From: Sclerotiophoma versabilis
Taxonomy: Eukaryota > Ascomycota > Dothideomycetes > Pleosporales > Didymellaceae
Assembly (NCBI GenBank): GCA_012274445.1
Contig: JAAROD010000014.1
Coordinates: 1,109,001-1,173,000, forward strand
DNA length: 64,000 bases
Direction of reading: 5' to 3'
In this document: positions 21,060 to 32,639 of the stretch, one piece after another
Numbering within the stretch: the stretch's first letter is position 1
Layout of the letters: every line of letters begins with the position of its first letter
Position numbers and translations under genes: made by a program
Notes under the pieces: generated by a model
Seen by the model: only the letters and a program-made list of their open reading frames with translations
Told to the model about the DNA's origin: nothing
Database searches by the model: none

Positions 21060-22642
21060 ACCTAGCAACACTTTGGCATGAGTAAGTGCAGTAGAAAATG
21101 TGGTTGTTGGGAGATGGTTGAACAAGCAAGGACGGAGTTATCTCGCGCACGGACACGGTACCTACGGTACCGGTGTGGCGAAATACTGGCCGTACCCCGT
21201 GACCTGGGCAGAATGGCCCCTGAGACTTCACCATGGCGACTGCAGATCGCAGGACTTGGCTGTAATATCCGGTTCTGTATACGTTTCATGGCTTTTGAGC
21301 AAGCAGGGCTACACAATGTCAGAGGGATGGGCTGTAGAGGTGCAGCAATTCAAACTTTCATGAGGAAATCAGGCAGTGTTATAAGGCTACAAAATCCATG
21401 TGACTTTTACTTCCCTCTGTTCTAGTTCCTCAGTCTCTACAAGGCTTGTCAAAAAGGAGACAACAAGGCTTCTCGTTCGCTCAGCCCCATCTAAGCAACG
21501 TATCGGCGTTTTAGTAGATAGGCAGGTGTTCACTAACGAACACCTGCTGTTGTATTTCTGGAGAGTTTTTTTGGCCTTTTTAGATGCGTTTTGAGTTGGG
21601 CAGCGTAATGGCATAGTGCTTTACACCCGTGTTCTGTTGTAATCTTCACCAAAATTCCAATATTAGCGGTTCATACGAAGGTAGCTCAAGCGCCTTTCCA
21701 TGCACTCCCTACTCAGCTTTCAGGAAAGTGCATCATTCAAAGCCACTTAGACGATGCCAGCGAGCTGTACCTGTGAGTCTATCTGTGCATACCTATCAGC
21801 AATTTTCAAGATCGACTTCGTATTCATACAAACTGCCTGTTCGATCTTAGCGCCAGCGGCACGTCAAACGCCCTGAAGCTCCTAGCTCCCCAGGAACCTC
21901 CACCCAGACTAGTGCAGGTGCGATATAAGGATGTCGTTATTGATACGCCAGTATTCACGATAGATATTAAGGGATCGATAGTTTTAGCTCGCCTGAGCAA
22001 TGTGCTCATCGATACCATGTTCGGGAAAGCGTGCACCGGAGAACACGGAGGCCCCAGCCCGCACGGCTGCTAGCCCGGTCACTTAATCTATCCAACATTC
22101 AAGCTTGACTTCGCGCGTACCTTGCTCATACAAGCTCATGTACAGGATCCTTTTCGCGTCTTGAGCACTCAAGTATAAACTGTAAGTAGAGCCAAAGTGA
22201 GACATCTGGCAGTACACTGTACTGTTCTCTTCGCGCGAACCGTGTCATTTGAGAAGACTACTTTGTTTCGGCACAAACCAGAAGCTCTCGTCGAAAAAGG
22301 TGAGGGGTAACGTTACCTTCCTGATAAGCTAAGTAGTGGGACATCAACTGGCCCATGTAAGAGCAGATCTTTACCCCAGTTTGCAAGTATGGGACGACAA
22401 CACGACTGCACCCAATTTTGGACAATCTTAACCGGAAGAACGCCTTACAAGCTCTATGGTCCAGCATCGTATCCTCGACATCAAAAATTTAGGAATATCA
22501 CGGCGGCATCTGCCGTTCGTCCCGATGAAGCTGTATATTCTATAAGTACCGGTCAACACCACCGCTTCAGAGCGTCACTCCTCGCAGCTCCTCATACACA
22601 CTTGCTACCGAACTTGAAGCAGCCTCAAACTGACCACCCAAC
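21060..22642. other. Intergenic region without a gene; contains a perfect hairpin
   Basis: No frame over 120 codons and no recognisable domain on either strand. The segment separates the regulator from the protease gene. It includes the hairpin at 21522-21547, and its last 100 bp form the protease promoter, with an AT-rich TATATTCTATAA stretch at about 22542. Confidence 0.4.
21522..21547. repeat. Perfect inverted repeat, 10-bp arms, 6-nt loop
   Basis: GCAGGTGTTC at 21522-21531 is followed by the loop ACTAAC and the exact reverse complement at 21538-21547. It could be a transcript hairpin, a protein-binding palindrome or a remnant of a mobile element end. A T-run (TTTTTTT) follows 20 bp downstream, but in a fungal genome this is not evidence of a terminator. 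Confidence 0.6.
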
Positions 22643-23536
22643 ATGACCACCAAATTTCTCCTTCTTGGCCTCGCAGCCTTGTCTGCTGTCTCTGCCTCCC
22701 CAGTACCTCAATGGGATGACACGAACGGACCCGCGATTGTTGGTGGTGTTCCTGCTGCCGTTGGTGACTTCCCTTATATTATCAGTCTGCAAAGTAACGG
22801 ATCTCACTTCTGTGGTGGCTCCCTTCTGGACTCGACCACAGTCTTGACCGCAGCCCACTGCGCTGATGGCGAGACCACTACCGGACTTACTGTTCGCGCT
22901 GGCTCACTTGTAGGTCCTTCTTAGCAATCTCCTTTCTATGCGCAATGTCCAACAGCCTAACAGAACCGTAACTCTGGTGGTGTTGTTTCCCCAGTTGCTT
23001 CGCTCCACATCCACCCTGGCTTCAATTTTTCGATTGTCGACAAAGATGTTGCGATCTTGAAGCTCCGAACTCCTATTCATAAGAGCTCTACTATTAAATT
23101 CGCTACTTTGGCCGCGGCAGGCTCGGATCCTGCCGCCAAAACCATTGCTAGGGTTGCTGGCTGGTACGTACCTCGTTTTCGCCTAAAGGCACGTAGCAGT
23201 AGCTGATACGGCTGCAGGGGCGCTACACAAAACTCAACTCAGTCCAACATCATCCTCCGAAAGGTCAATGTCCCGATCGTCAGCCGTGCCGAATGTGTCG
23301 CCGATTACCTGAAAAACACGCCGCCCTTGGCCGTCACTGAGAACATGGTCTGTGCTGCGTATGCTACCGGTGGCAAGGACTCCTGCCAGGGTGACAGCGG
23401 CGGTCCTCTTATTGATGCTAGCACCGGAGTGCTGATTGGAACTGTTAGCTGGGGTACTGGATGTGCGCTCCCTGGGTTCCCGGGTGTTTACGCGCGGGTG
23501 GGAAGTCTGAGGGACTTCATCAACAAATACATTTAG
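22643..23536 (+). CDS. Secreted trypsin-like serine protease (S1 family), 261 aa
   Basis: Three exons (22643-22909, 22964-23163, 23218-23536) with 54-nt introns give 786 nt. The product starts with a signal peptide (hydrophobic to about residue 18), a short propeptide, then the activation site and mature N-terminus IVGG at residues 32-35. The catalytic triad is complete: His72 in TAAHC, Asp117 in DVAIL and Ser216 in GDSGGP. Asp210, six residues before the Ser, is the S1-pocket residue that gives trypsin specificity for Arg/Lys. Cysteines flanking His and Ser are in place for the usual disulfides. Trypsin-like enzymes of this type are secreted by many plant- and insect-associated fungi. The family is well conserved and the assignment is secure; biological role and host are not shown. 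Confidence 0.93.
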
Positions 23537-24545
23537 AATGGGCATGTTTTTGGGTCTGCGTTAGTGGTGGGTATTGGGCACGAAGAAGAGCTTTTACGTA
23601 GTCCAGGAGCTCGCAGCAGGGGTAGTGTACAAGATTTCTAACTCTGCAGTATCTCAATGGCCGTTGCTGTCTAACCAGAAGTGCTTTTCAGCTGAATGGT
23701 ATTCGATTAACTTGTACGATGCATGACGTCCAGAGGCATGCACCGATCGATTCTTTCCAAGAAGCCGGGAAGAACCCGAAGTCACTACCCTAGGTGAAAA
23801 GCCAGAAGAGTGACCAAGACGCCAGCGATCTCGTGAATTTATCTAACGTAGCCAGCCAGCTCGACGCCCGTAGTCTAAGAAGAAGATTAAAAAACGAAGA
23901 ATGATTTAGATTCTACAGACTGAAGCTCCACAGTGACGTTCTACTCAACTGCTCGGTGCAGACATGTTAGAAAACCCGTCTGCAAGAACGAAAACACAGC
24001 AAGTTTTCGTTGCAACTTCTCGAGAAGGCACAACACCCGACACATTCAAAATGAATTCAAAAGTAGCACATTCCAAGCCCTGCTCTTTATTCGAAGTCCA
24101 GGTGAGTATGAGAAGACATGTACATGGTCCTCTACCGACTTCGGCATTTCATACTCTGACAGGACAGAGCATGTACCGCACCTCACATGATTTTTTGCAA
24201 ACGATAGAACCACATATAGCACACAAAGAAGACTAGTATGGAAATACAAAAGGCGAACGGCAGATATGAGCATGCAATAGTGCGCTTTTGAAATACTTTG
24301 GCTGAGAAGTTATGACTGCAGATCCGGAAGGGAAGGGTCAGCAGATTGCTTATGCAACCGTAGAGTCCTTGGAAAAGACACTGCGAGTCAATCGAGTAGC
24401 TGCCAGATACCTTTATAGTTCATCATGGTGTTCGAAAAGGTATTTTCGGACGTTTGTATGCTTTCAAGATCATATACATTTCTCAGTTGGTCTTCCCAAC
24501 CAGATGTTATAGCTGGCCGAAAAGCGCACGCTCGCCACGACCCTG
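23537..24545. other. Intergenic region between protease and Myb gene, no gene seen
   Basis: About 1 kb of mildly AT-rich sequence with only short overlapping frames in several phases and no coding pattern. It would contain the 3' ends of the protease transcript (plus) and the Myb transcript (minus), which converge here. Confidence 0.45.
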
Positions 24546-25553
24546 TTAATATCCACCTGAATATATGGACGAGCTTGATAACCTCGAGGACGGCGCGTTT
24601 GGGTTTGGTGGCCGCGTTGTTGAAGTGGTGTATGGATTGCGCGAGGACAAGGAAGGCCGTTGATGTGTTGTATATCTATAATCGTACATCTGTGCATCCG
24701 AGGTGGTAGGATAATGCATTGGATGTTGCAAGTCCATTGTTGTTTGCATCTGATTCCAATGGTTTTGGCTATTTGACGGGACTTGGCTTGGGTGGACGTT
24801 AGGATACGTTGACCAGGGACCGGTGCTAAAGGCTCCTAGGTGACTTGAAGTCGAAGACGCATACGGGTTGCTGAGCCCCGACCATGCCCACGACATTTCG
24901 TCGCTGCTCATTTGAAAACACCTATTCTGCGTATAAACTTCTTGTGTAGTGTTGTTTACGTATGGTATTGGGGTGGGCCCAAGTGACAGATCAGCCTCCA
25001 TCTGCTGTGGGGTACCCGGACCAGACGACGAACTTCCAAGACTGTCATCATACGGAATCGATTGGGTCGCATTCCGACGGATAAGTACAGAATATCGATT
25101 TTTGACGCAATTCTTCGATCGATGAGGGAGATATTGTTCTTGTATGTCTTTCCAACGACGACCCAGACGCTCCACAGCTGCTAGCAGTGCTGCGTCTTCC
25201 TGTTCGCGCCACTCAGTGCGATCAAGACGAGGATCTAGAGATTGCTGCCATCGTTTCGCGCACTGATCTGCGCTGCGTGATGAGACGCAAGTAGCGACTT
25301 TGGTCCATTGCCATCCATAGCGATGCACCCCCTGAGTTAGCTGCTGGTCTTCTGACTTTGACCATTGGCCCTTCCGCAAGCCCTCGGCTATTGAATTGTG
25401 CCACCTCTTCCTACAGTCTTTGTTTGTTCGTCCTGGAAGTGCCAAGGCGATCTGACACCAGTCTTTACCACCGCCTTGCGCGTCGACTCGCTCGCGTAGC
25501 GTCTGATCCTCCGTTGGTGTCCACCGCCGAGGCTGTCGGTCGCTGCCTAGCAT
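24546..25553 (-). CDS. Three-repeat Myb-like DNA-binding protein, 335 aa
   Basis: The frame opens at the ATG at 25553 (the open frame extends 26 codons further but begins at a TTG). It contains three consecutive Myb/SANT repeats. Repeat 1 is about residues 9-55 (RRWTPTEDQTL...CRKRWHNSI), repeat 2 about 58-106 (KGQWSKSEDQQL...CAKRWQQSL) and repeat 3 about 110-160 (TEWREQEDAAL...CVKNRYSVLIRR). Each has the spaced Trp residues and KRW/KNRY recognition helix of true DNA-binding Mybs. The rest is Ser/Thr/Pro/Tyr-rich and unstructured, a probable activation region. Fungal R1R2R3-like proteins of this kind act in the nucleus, often in development. A 5' leader intron is possible near 25,600 but was not resolved. 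Confidence 0.85.
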   Translation of the reverse strand: MLGSDRQPRRWTPTEDQTLRERVDAQGGGKDWCQIALALPGRTNKDCRKRWHNSIAEGLRKGQWSKSEDQQLTQGVHRYGWQWTKVATCVSSRSADQCAKRWQQSLDPRLDRTEWREQEDAALLAAVERLGRRWKDIQEQYLPHRSKNCVKNRYSVLIRRNATQSIPYDDSLGSSSSGPGTPQQMEADLSLGPTPIPYVNNTTQEVYTQNRCFQMSSDEMSWAWSGLSNPYASSTSSHLGAFSTGPWSTYPNVHPSQVPSNSQNHWNQMQTTMDLQHPMHYPTTSDAQMYDYRYTTHQRPSLSSRNPYTTSTTRPPNPNAPSSRLSSSSIYSGGY

Positions 25554-26928
25554 TTCAATTACAGTCGGAGACAGGCTATGGATTGTATAAGGTCTGATGG
25601 GACTTGAGGTACAAGAACTGTCTTGAACCAAGAAAGTCGAGGGTAGGTCGACTATGAGTATAAACGGTGCTTACGATGTCCATGTAGGATTTGCTTTGTA
25701 GTAACCAACAGAAGCATCCAGCGAGAAGTGAGCTGACTATGGCCCAAATGTTCCAGATGTTAGACCCCACAAGTCGACCACTCAAGATTGCGCAGCCCGC
25801 CGGTGAAGCGTCATGTACGTTGTGGAATAGACAACCGCCAATACAGAAGACGCATCTTCATTGTTGGAGCAATGATTGTGAAGACGTTTGCGTCGCCATT
25901 GGGTAGCACAATAGTGTGCTGCAACGGGCGTGAGCGGTCTTGGCTTGGTGGATGTGAAGGACCGACTCGCGGACCTAAATCTTGGCCCGAGAAGCCTGCA
26001 AGTGCCCGTGCATTGGGGGAGGAGACCTGCGTAGACCACTGACCGGTGCGGTACACCGCAAGGCTGGAGGCGGTATGTTCAAGAAGCATCGTCAGCTTAT
26101 CGTGCCACAGGGGAGATCGACGACACGGGGCTGATGAGGTATTGCAAACGCCTGTAGCGCACCAATAATGCGTTTGACGGCCATTGTCTGTTCGCAATTA
26201 GGTCTTGGATTTTAGGGCGTACGAAGAAGGTCGGTGTAGACAAGGATCGTGCGACTCGAGCAGAGCCGCGCACGTAAGCTGTGACATAGGTGTGTGAAGT
26301 AGGCGAACGGATGACACCTCTGTGTGAAACAAAGCAGACTGCGTCTCGTGGTTCGTATGATCACTACGAGATAGAAACTATCACAGAATTGGAAAAGAGA
26401 AAGCTTGAATTAGCGTGCCAAACGTAGTCAAGGTTGGCAAGAACGCTTGACGAACTGCTTAGCTGCAGGTACAAACTACAGCTGAAATTGTGAGATCTAG
26501 TCTTATTGTTGTGACATTCGAGGTCCGTTGCTATTATCAGCGCTATGGTAGCGCGAGCTTGATAGTGCGCCAGTCTCTGATGCATCCACACGACTACAAG
26601 GCGTGCATGTGACGTTGAGCAGCAGACGAGGACGGCAAGACCTGGCGAGGCAAATGTTAAAGCGGTGACGGTTGTGTTACCATGATCGCATGCCAATTAT
26701 AGCTCCGTCCATGCGTTCTTTCCAGGGCTCTGTGCCAGGCGCTGCATGTCAAGGGAGCGTGAAGGTATACACTTGCTTCATCCCCACCTTATGAGGTGGG
26801 GAAGGGGGCGTAAAGCTTTGATGTAACCATGCATGCTACATGTGTGAGTTCGTCGCTTCGATGTGCATGTCATCTGTGAGTTGCTCGATGCTGGGTTTAC
26901 ACAGTCTGTCACGGTCGAGTAATGACGT
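25554..26928. other. Intergenic region, no gene seen
   Basis: Upstream region of the minus-strand Myb gene, joined to the 3' flank of the minus-strand Fyv7-like gene. Frames of 70-130 codons occur on both strands but overlap in all phases and carry no domain. I see no RNA gene. Confidence 0.4.
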
Positions 26929-27595
26929 TCAAGACTTTCCCATGAGCCTCTGTGCCTTCTCCAACAGAACCTTGCTCTCTCGTCCCAGCTTCCTCTGCCC
27001 GTTAGGACCTCCTCTGGCCTTAGCCATAGCCTTCCTGAAGCGCTCGCGTTCAGCAATCTTCTTTGTACGCTCTCTGTCCGCTTCTTCCCTCGCCTTCTGC
27101 CGTGCCTCTGCTTGTTCCTTCTTTCTGCGCGCAATTTCAGCCTCTTTCTGGAAGGGCTCTGGACGTGCGCGCCTCTGTCGCCGCTCGAAGGTTGACGCTG
27201 GAATTTCCTTCTCGGGTTCTTCAAGCATCTTCACTCGGTCGGGATGGGGCTCGAGTGTAGGTTCTGGTACAGGCTCGGCGGGCTCGTCATTCTCGGCGTT
27301 GGCTTCAGCTTCACGGTCGTAGACAGATTTGCGCGGCGCCTCCTCTGCTCCCTCCTCCCGTGCCTTGATCTTGGCATATTGTTTCTTGAGCTTGGCCTTG
27401 TAAATGATATCTTCCTTGATCTTCTTCACTGCAGAGCGGTTAACACGCCGGTCTTGATCGAGAAATACATAGAAGCGTCCTACCTTTGCGCCTATGGGTG
27501 CCGTCAGGCAAATTAGCAGGGCCAATCTGGAACCCCTTCTTCTGCTTCTTCACTGGTTTGCCCGAATCATCGTCGTGTGCTCGTTTCTCAGCCAT
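26929..27595 (-). CDS. FYV7: Fyv7-like rRNA-processing protein, 203 aa
   Basis: Two exons, 27595-27484 and 27428-26929, joined over a 55-nt intron with a GTTAACC branch (612 nt). The N-terminus is a basic nuclear stretch followed by the family signature GPANLPDGTHRRK, and the second exon continues it with VKKIKEDIIYKAKLKKQYAKIKARE. The remainder is a long charged helix rich in Glu/Arg/Lys. In yeast, Fyv7 is a nucleolar factor needed for processing of the 20S pre-rRNA of the small subunit; the short length and lysine-rich coiled character fit. It is divergent from the Atos-type gene, with 657 bp between the two ATGs. Confidence 0.78.
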
Positions 27596-28252
27596 GGCTG
27601 CAAGCGCTGTTGTTTCGTTATTTTCTTGCGCGCGCCAATGCACTGGCAGAGAAGAAAGCGCGAGCGGAATTCTTCCAGTCTTGGCACTGTTATCGATAGA
27701 GGAGCAGAGACGACGCGCCCGCTTTGTGCACCGTGAAGGCTGAGCGCGCGCTTTCCTCGCCGCGGCAGCTTCCAGGTCTTTGCAGGGGAAAGCAAAGACC
27801 GTCCTTCGTCGCGTGACCTTCCCGCAGCAGCCAGACAGTCGGTTAAAACCGGTCTGGCCGCAGCTCCGCTCTTCTCTATCAGCGCCTGATAAGACTCATC
27901 AAAGCAGCCGAGCTCGCCTTTGTCGAACATCACAGCGCGTCATCCTCAAGACCCTGCGGTCATCACCTCCGCACCTTGCGCCTGAGAGCTCCACAGCGTT
28001 TCGTCTTGAAGTTGGTGCCGCCTGTGCACGGTGAGACGGCCATTCGAGCCAGCGCATCCTCTGAACTGAGTAGAGTTTTCCTTCCTGTCATTCGTCGGGC
28101 CAGCAGGTGCTCCAACCGCTTGACCCTGCCCTGCCATCCCAGTGCTCCACGCTCCTCGTCACGTTCGTGACACCCTCATTACCGCACCACCACTTTTGAC
28201 CTCTTGTCCAATATTGTACCCATGTTGTCTTCCGCCATAAGTCGTTACAAAC

Positions 28253-30744
28253 ATGCCAATATTTCATGATCCCGAAGACAGTCCGCCCTGGCGGTCTGCG
28301 CCACGCCAGATGTCGTCAGATGAAGCTTCAATGGAAGGAATGGCAAACCTTGACGAGGGTGTTTCACTCTTGGACGGCTTGTCTTTGCAGAGTATCGTTG
28401 GGTCCAGCCTGGCCGACGAGCCAGTCAACCACGAAACAAGACCAACTTCGCGGGATAGGAACGGTCTGATTGAGAGGATCAAACGAGTGAAGAGTCCTTT
28501 GTGGCAGTTCCGCCAGGACGTGAGTAGATAAAGTCCCTCGCACGTCTCTACGTACAGTAGTCAGAGCTCAGTTTCGGGGCGTTGAAGCTGACCGCGTGAC
28601 TCTAGAACGGTAGCCGCCTCGTCCGTAACCTACAATCTTCACGACCTTCCTCTCGAGATCGTCCGAAGACACCCAACACTCCTCCCAACGTCTCCCAAGT
28701 ACCGTGCACACCGACACCTGATCAACTGTCCGACCATGCCTTGGCAGGTCTGGAGATCGCGCGGCCTCGCTCAGCTCTACACTCTGGAGATTTCCGTGAG
28801 CGGGAGAGAGGCTCAGAAGCAGCCAACGCACCTTCGTCCACCTTTCTAGCAACATCGCCTGTTGTTCCTTGGGATCGCTCCTTTCCTGCGGCTGCCATAT
28901 CAGCATCTCAAAATGCTGCTCATTACTCGTTCAACAATGCGCTCAGCTATGACCCTGTCCCGGTATCGCGTGCCCGAGCGATCTCACAGTCACCTTCGCC
29001 TTCGTTCACATTTATGCCACCCACGAGTCCATTGGTGCAACAGTTAAACAACACCGATTTAGACTTCACTTCGCGACCAAGCTCCAGGCAAGGCTCAAAA
29101 AGCCCAGATCGCAGCAACCGGCGGCACACCTTCTCACCAGACTCCTTTCAACAATATCAGACGACACAAATGGCAAGGTCTGCGTCTGGTACGCCTGCAG
29201 CTCGACACCTACGACGTGGTGGCACCATTCCTTACCAAGCACATCAACCCAGGCGATCGGTGACCTCCCTCAGTCAGTTGGAACTACACTCTAGCCCGCA
29301 GACACCGTTTGCCGTGCGAAGACCCTCCATATCAGATGCGTCTCCTTTGCAACATGCGCCTATGGTTGGTTCGTATGAAGAGTCGATACTTCGCGGTCGC
29401 ATGTCGACCACACCTTCGCGACCTCTAGACTTTGTCGCTAAAATTGGCGTACTTGGAAGAGGCCAATGCAAATCCAGTCTCAAGTGCCCACCTCACGTGA
29501 CAGTCCCGTTCCCAGCAGTCTTCTACAGCTATAACACAGGAAATGGTAGAATATCTGACAACGAGCCGAGTCCCTACGTCGGTCTTATTGATTTGGAACA
29601 CTCGCTGGCTCCGCCAGTAGAGAGCCACGAGACCAGCAAGCGCAAACGACGACCAGCCGCTCCAGGAACAGAGCGAGACAATCTCGATTTTCGACTACAA
29701 TTTGATGACGAGCACATGGGCGAGATTGCAACTACCGAGTTGCGGCGAAAGGAGAAAAAGAAACGCAGATCAACCTCGCCAAAGGCACCACCAGGAGGCT
29801 GCTACCGCGTTCCAGCCGAAGGTCAGCTGCAGATCGTACTCAAGAACCCGAACAGAACTGCGGTTAAGCTATTTCTGGTACCATATGATGTTTCAGACAT
29901 GGAACCTGGTCAAAAGACATTTATCCGACAGCGTAGCTATTCAGCTGGACCCATCATCGATATGCCCTTGTCTTCACGAAAGAACTATGGAACCGACCGA
30001 CCTGAAGCTGCGATTAGCAACTCTGATGACCCAAGAGATCGACCCATCCTGCGGTACCTGATACACTTGCACATATGTTGTACTGGGAAGGGTCGCTATT
30101 ACCTGTATAAAAGCATCCGAGTGGTTTTTGCCAATCGAGTACCAGATGGCAAGGAGAAGCTGCGCAACGAGATCCAACAGCCAGAGCCGAAGTACAGCAC
30201 CTATAAGCCTTCCCGCGACGCGACAACTGCACAGGCGGCATCTTCACCAGGCATGTCAACCGCCATCGAGAGAGCTCGCAGGCGTCAGAGCGCAGCCTGG
30301 CCACTTTCACGGTCTCAACAGATGTATGACCAGATGGACGGACTTTCACAGAATTCTCAACTCCCTCCGCCTGCCGTACGCTTCACCGGAGGCCCTTTGA
30401 GTTCATCAGCAACTGCAGATTACGCATCGAGCATCCCACTCATACAGCCTATCCCTTTCAATCTTACCCGTCTAGCCGCGATTGAATCGCGTCCTGTATC
30501 TCGTGAGCAAATGGACGTTGATCCAAAGGACCCCTTCAAGTCACCACTCACGTCACCTCCGCCAAGTCTTGGGAGCTCAATCATTCACCAAGAAGCGACT
30601 TTCGAGAAGCTCAACAAGGGGGATGTTGGCTATGGTGGCAACGCCTTCTCGCCCCTCGGTAGTCCGGCTTCGCCACCGGCTGCTGGTCTCTTAGCTCAGC
30701 GGCTTCGTGGACTTGAAATGCAGCCTGACGAGGAAGCTGGCTGA
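28253..30744 (+). CDS. Atos-like protein (DUF4210 plus meiotic chromosome-segregation domain), 801 aa
   Basis: Two exons, 28253-28519 and 28606-30744, with an 86-nt intron (2406 nt joined). The N-terminal 340 residues are low-complexity Ser/Pro-rich. The conserved Atos block begins at about residue 343 with GSYEESILRGRMSTTPSRP and continues FVAKIGVLG...LKCPPHVTVPFPAVFY. The second conserved block lies at about 488-600 (CYRVPAEGQLQIVLKNPNRTAVKLFLVPYD, then LRYLIHLHICC...GRYYLYKSIRVVFANR), the Pfam domain named for chromosome segregation during meiosis. Homologues include animal Atos/FAM214 transcription regulators and a fission-yeast protein required for meiotic segregation. Probably nuclear. 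The biochemical role is not established. Confidence 0.88.
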
Positions 30745-31410
30745 CCGACCGCGCCTTCTGATCTCTCCATAGACGACGTTTCTCTTCGTATGTTTATCCC
30801 CATTTACAGCATTTTGCATACTGAGTATATAATACCCCTGGTTCTTGCCACAGCTTTCTTGCCTTGTCTCTTATCTATAATCGGCGTTGCAAAGACCGGG
30901 CTGCCTATCAAGGGCTTCGTAGGCGTTTTTCTGTTGTGGCCTCATTGTATATAGGCTTGGATACTTCTCTGTGAATATGACCTGCTGTTGCTTTCTCGTG
31001 TTACCGAATGACCTCTTCTCAAAGTCACCCGCAAGAAGCAACAGAAGCCATGTGGTGTCTCCCTTGCCTTGTCAGAACAACAACACTGTCAACGACCACA
31101 TGTCTATAGAAAAAACGGACATCACCGACCCCAGCATAATCACCGGCGGTGAGCATGCACACAGAATCTGGGTTCGATCCGCTGCATAACTTGTGCAAAC
31201 CGCTCGAGCTAGACCGCGAGCTTTCATCCGCCAACACGGGGACTAAAAAGTAGTTTACGCGCTACGTCGCTAGCACCTTCCTCGTCTTAGATTCAACTTC
31301 AACCTCGAATCGCGCAATCGCTCAATCGTCGCTCAAACTTCATCTTTCCTGCATCTTAAAACTCCCAGCTGGCAGCTCGGCCGGGTGTCGCAGTTTTGCA
31401 CAAGCCCATC
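30745..31410. other. Intergenic region between Atos-like and SLATT genes
   Basis: Contains the 3' flank of the Atos-like gene and the CT-rich promoter and leader of the SLATT gene from about 31,260. No gene is visible. A GGTTCGATCC sequence at about 31,174 resembles a tRNA B box but no tRNA folds around it. Confidence 0.45.
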
Positions 31411-32639
31411 ATGTCACCCAACGAGCGCACACCCTTACTCGGCGGGAATCCCCTTCCCTTCCTTAATTCCGACTTCATCGGCAACGGCAGCAACCGAAAA
31501 GAAGACATCCACAAGCAGTTCTGTCTGCTCGTCGGTGTCCCACCATCGAATGGACCGATTGATGCACCCAAACCGTCTAATTTCAAGAGGACCCTGTACG
31601 GCCGCGCGACACACAAACGCAATACTCAAAATGCAACATACCTCTTCACGGCCGCCCTCTCAAACACCCTGCTACTGACACAAGTTGTTCTTGGAGCTGC
31701 CTTGACGGCGCTTGGGGCGAGCGAGTCTTCCCATATCCTTATCACTGTTTTTGGGGCGATGAACACCATCATCGCGGGTCTTGTGGCGTACTTGAAGAGC
31801 AGGGGCCAGCCGATGCGCGCAAGGATGTTCAGGGACGATCTTGATCGCGTCGTCGATGAGATGGAGAACAGTGAGGTGATGTGGTTGGGAATTCAACAAG
31901 GTGCGCATGGGTATGATGAGATTGCTATTGACGATACTGTAAGTGTGAGGAGTGAAGTGGCGCGATTGACGAGATTGTTGGATAAAGCTGTGAGGAGCAA
32001 TACTATGAATGACCGTAAGTGTATCTTCCATACGTCGCTTCTCGTTGAAGTCATTATACTTTTGTTACGACGCTCTGGAGCAAGGACGAGTAGGGAAAAC
32101 ATGCTAAACAAGACATAGCGGACATGTACATGAACGCGGTTGGCGAAGGAGCAAACGCTGCTCTCCGCGCTCGGCCACAACAGCCTGAAATTATCTCTGC
32201 GCCAGAATCGTCTCCCAACGCCAATGGTAATACTTCTGCGCCTGCGAATAGCGCAGCCCCTCCGCCGGCAGCAGATCCAGATGCCAGCCCCGCAACAGCA
32301 CCGCCGAAGCAGAAGAGCCAACCGCCCAGCCCTCCACCTGAGCCTGCCGACGAACCTGTCAAGCCAGCCGAACCTGCTAAGCCAGCCGAACCAAGCAAAG
32401 ATGCCCCCTTATCTGTGGTAGCACCCACACCTGTGCCGACACTTTCCCCCGTAGTTACTGTGGAAGAGCCGCCAAAGAATGTTGCTGCTAGCCCAGCTGA
32501 AAGCGCCGCGAATGGAAGTGATGGCGATGGGAGGTCAGTAGCTGAAGATTCTGAAGCAGTTACAGCAGATGGTGGAGAGGGTAGCTCGAGCGAAGATGGA
32601 CTTGTGAAGAAGGGAGAGAAGAATCTAGACGGAGTTTGA
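31411..32639 (+). CDS. Fungal SLATT-domain membrane protein (SMODS/SLOG-associating 2TM family), 374 aa
   Basis: Two exons, 31411-32014 and 32119-32639, with a 104-nt intron (1125 nt joined). The ATG at 31411 opens MSPNERTPLLGG. Residues about 70-155 match the fungal SLATT family. There is a conserved basic entry (HKRNTQNATYLF), two transmembrane helices (TAALSNTLLLTQVVLGAAL and a second ending in IIAGLVAYLK), then SRGQPMRARMFRDDLDRVVDEMEN, a charged helix. The C-terminal 170 residues are Pro/Ala/Glu-rich with PAEPAKPAEP-type repeats and end acidic. SLATT proteins were defined as pore-forming effector modules in predicted bacterial conflict systems; fungal versions are abundant but uncharacterised. 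There is no neighbouring nucleotide-sensor gene here, so it acts alone or with unlinked partners. Confidence 0.82.

Noticed and set aside
21062..21425. Overlapping 75-117 codon frames on both strands
   Set aside because: Mutually overlapping, no domain, in the upstream region of the Zn2Cys6 gene.
26778..27224. 148-codon minus-strand frame
   Set aside because: Out of frame with the Fyv7-like gene that occupies the same bases; a shadow of its charged helix.
31167..31190. tRNA B-box-like GGTTCGATCC
   Set aside because: Flanking bases do not form a T-stem or an acceptor stem and no A box is at the right distance.
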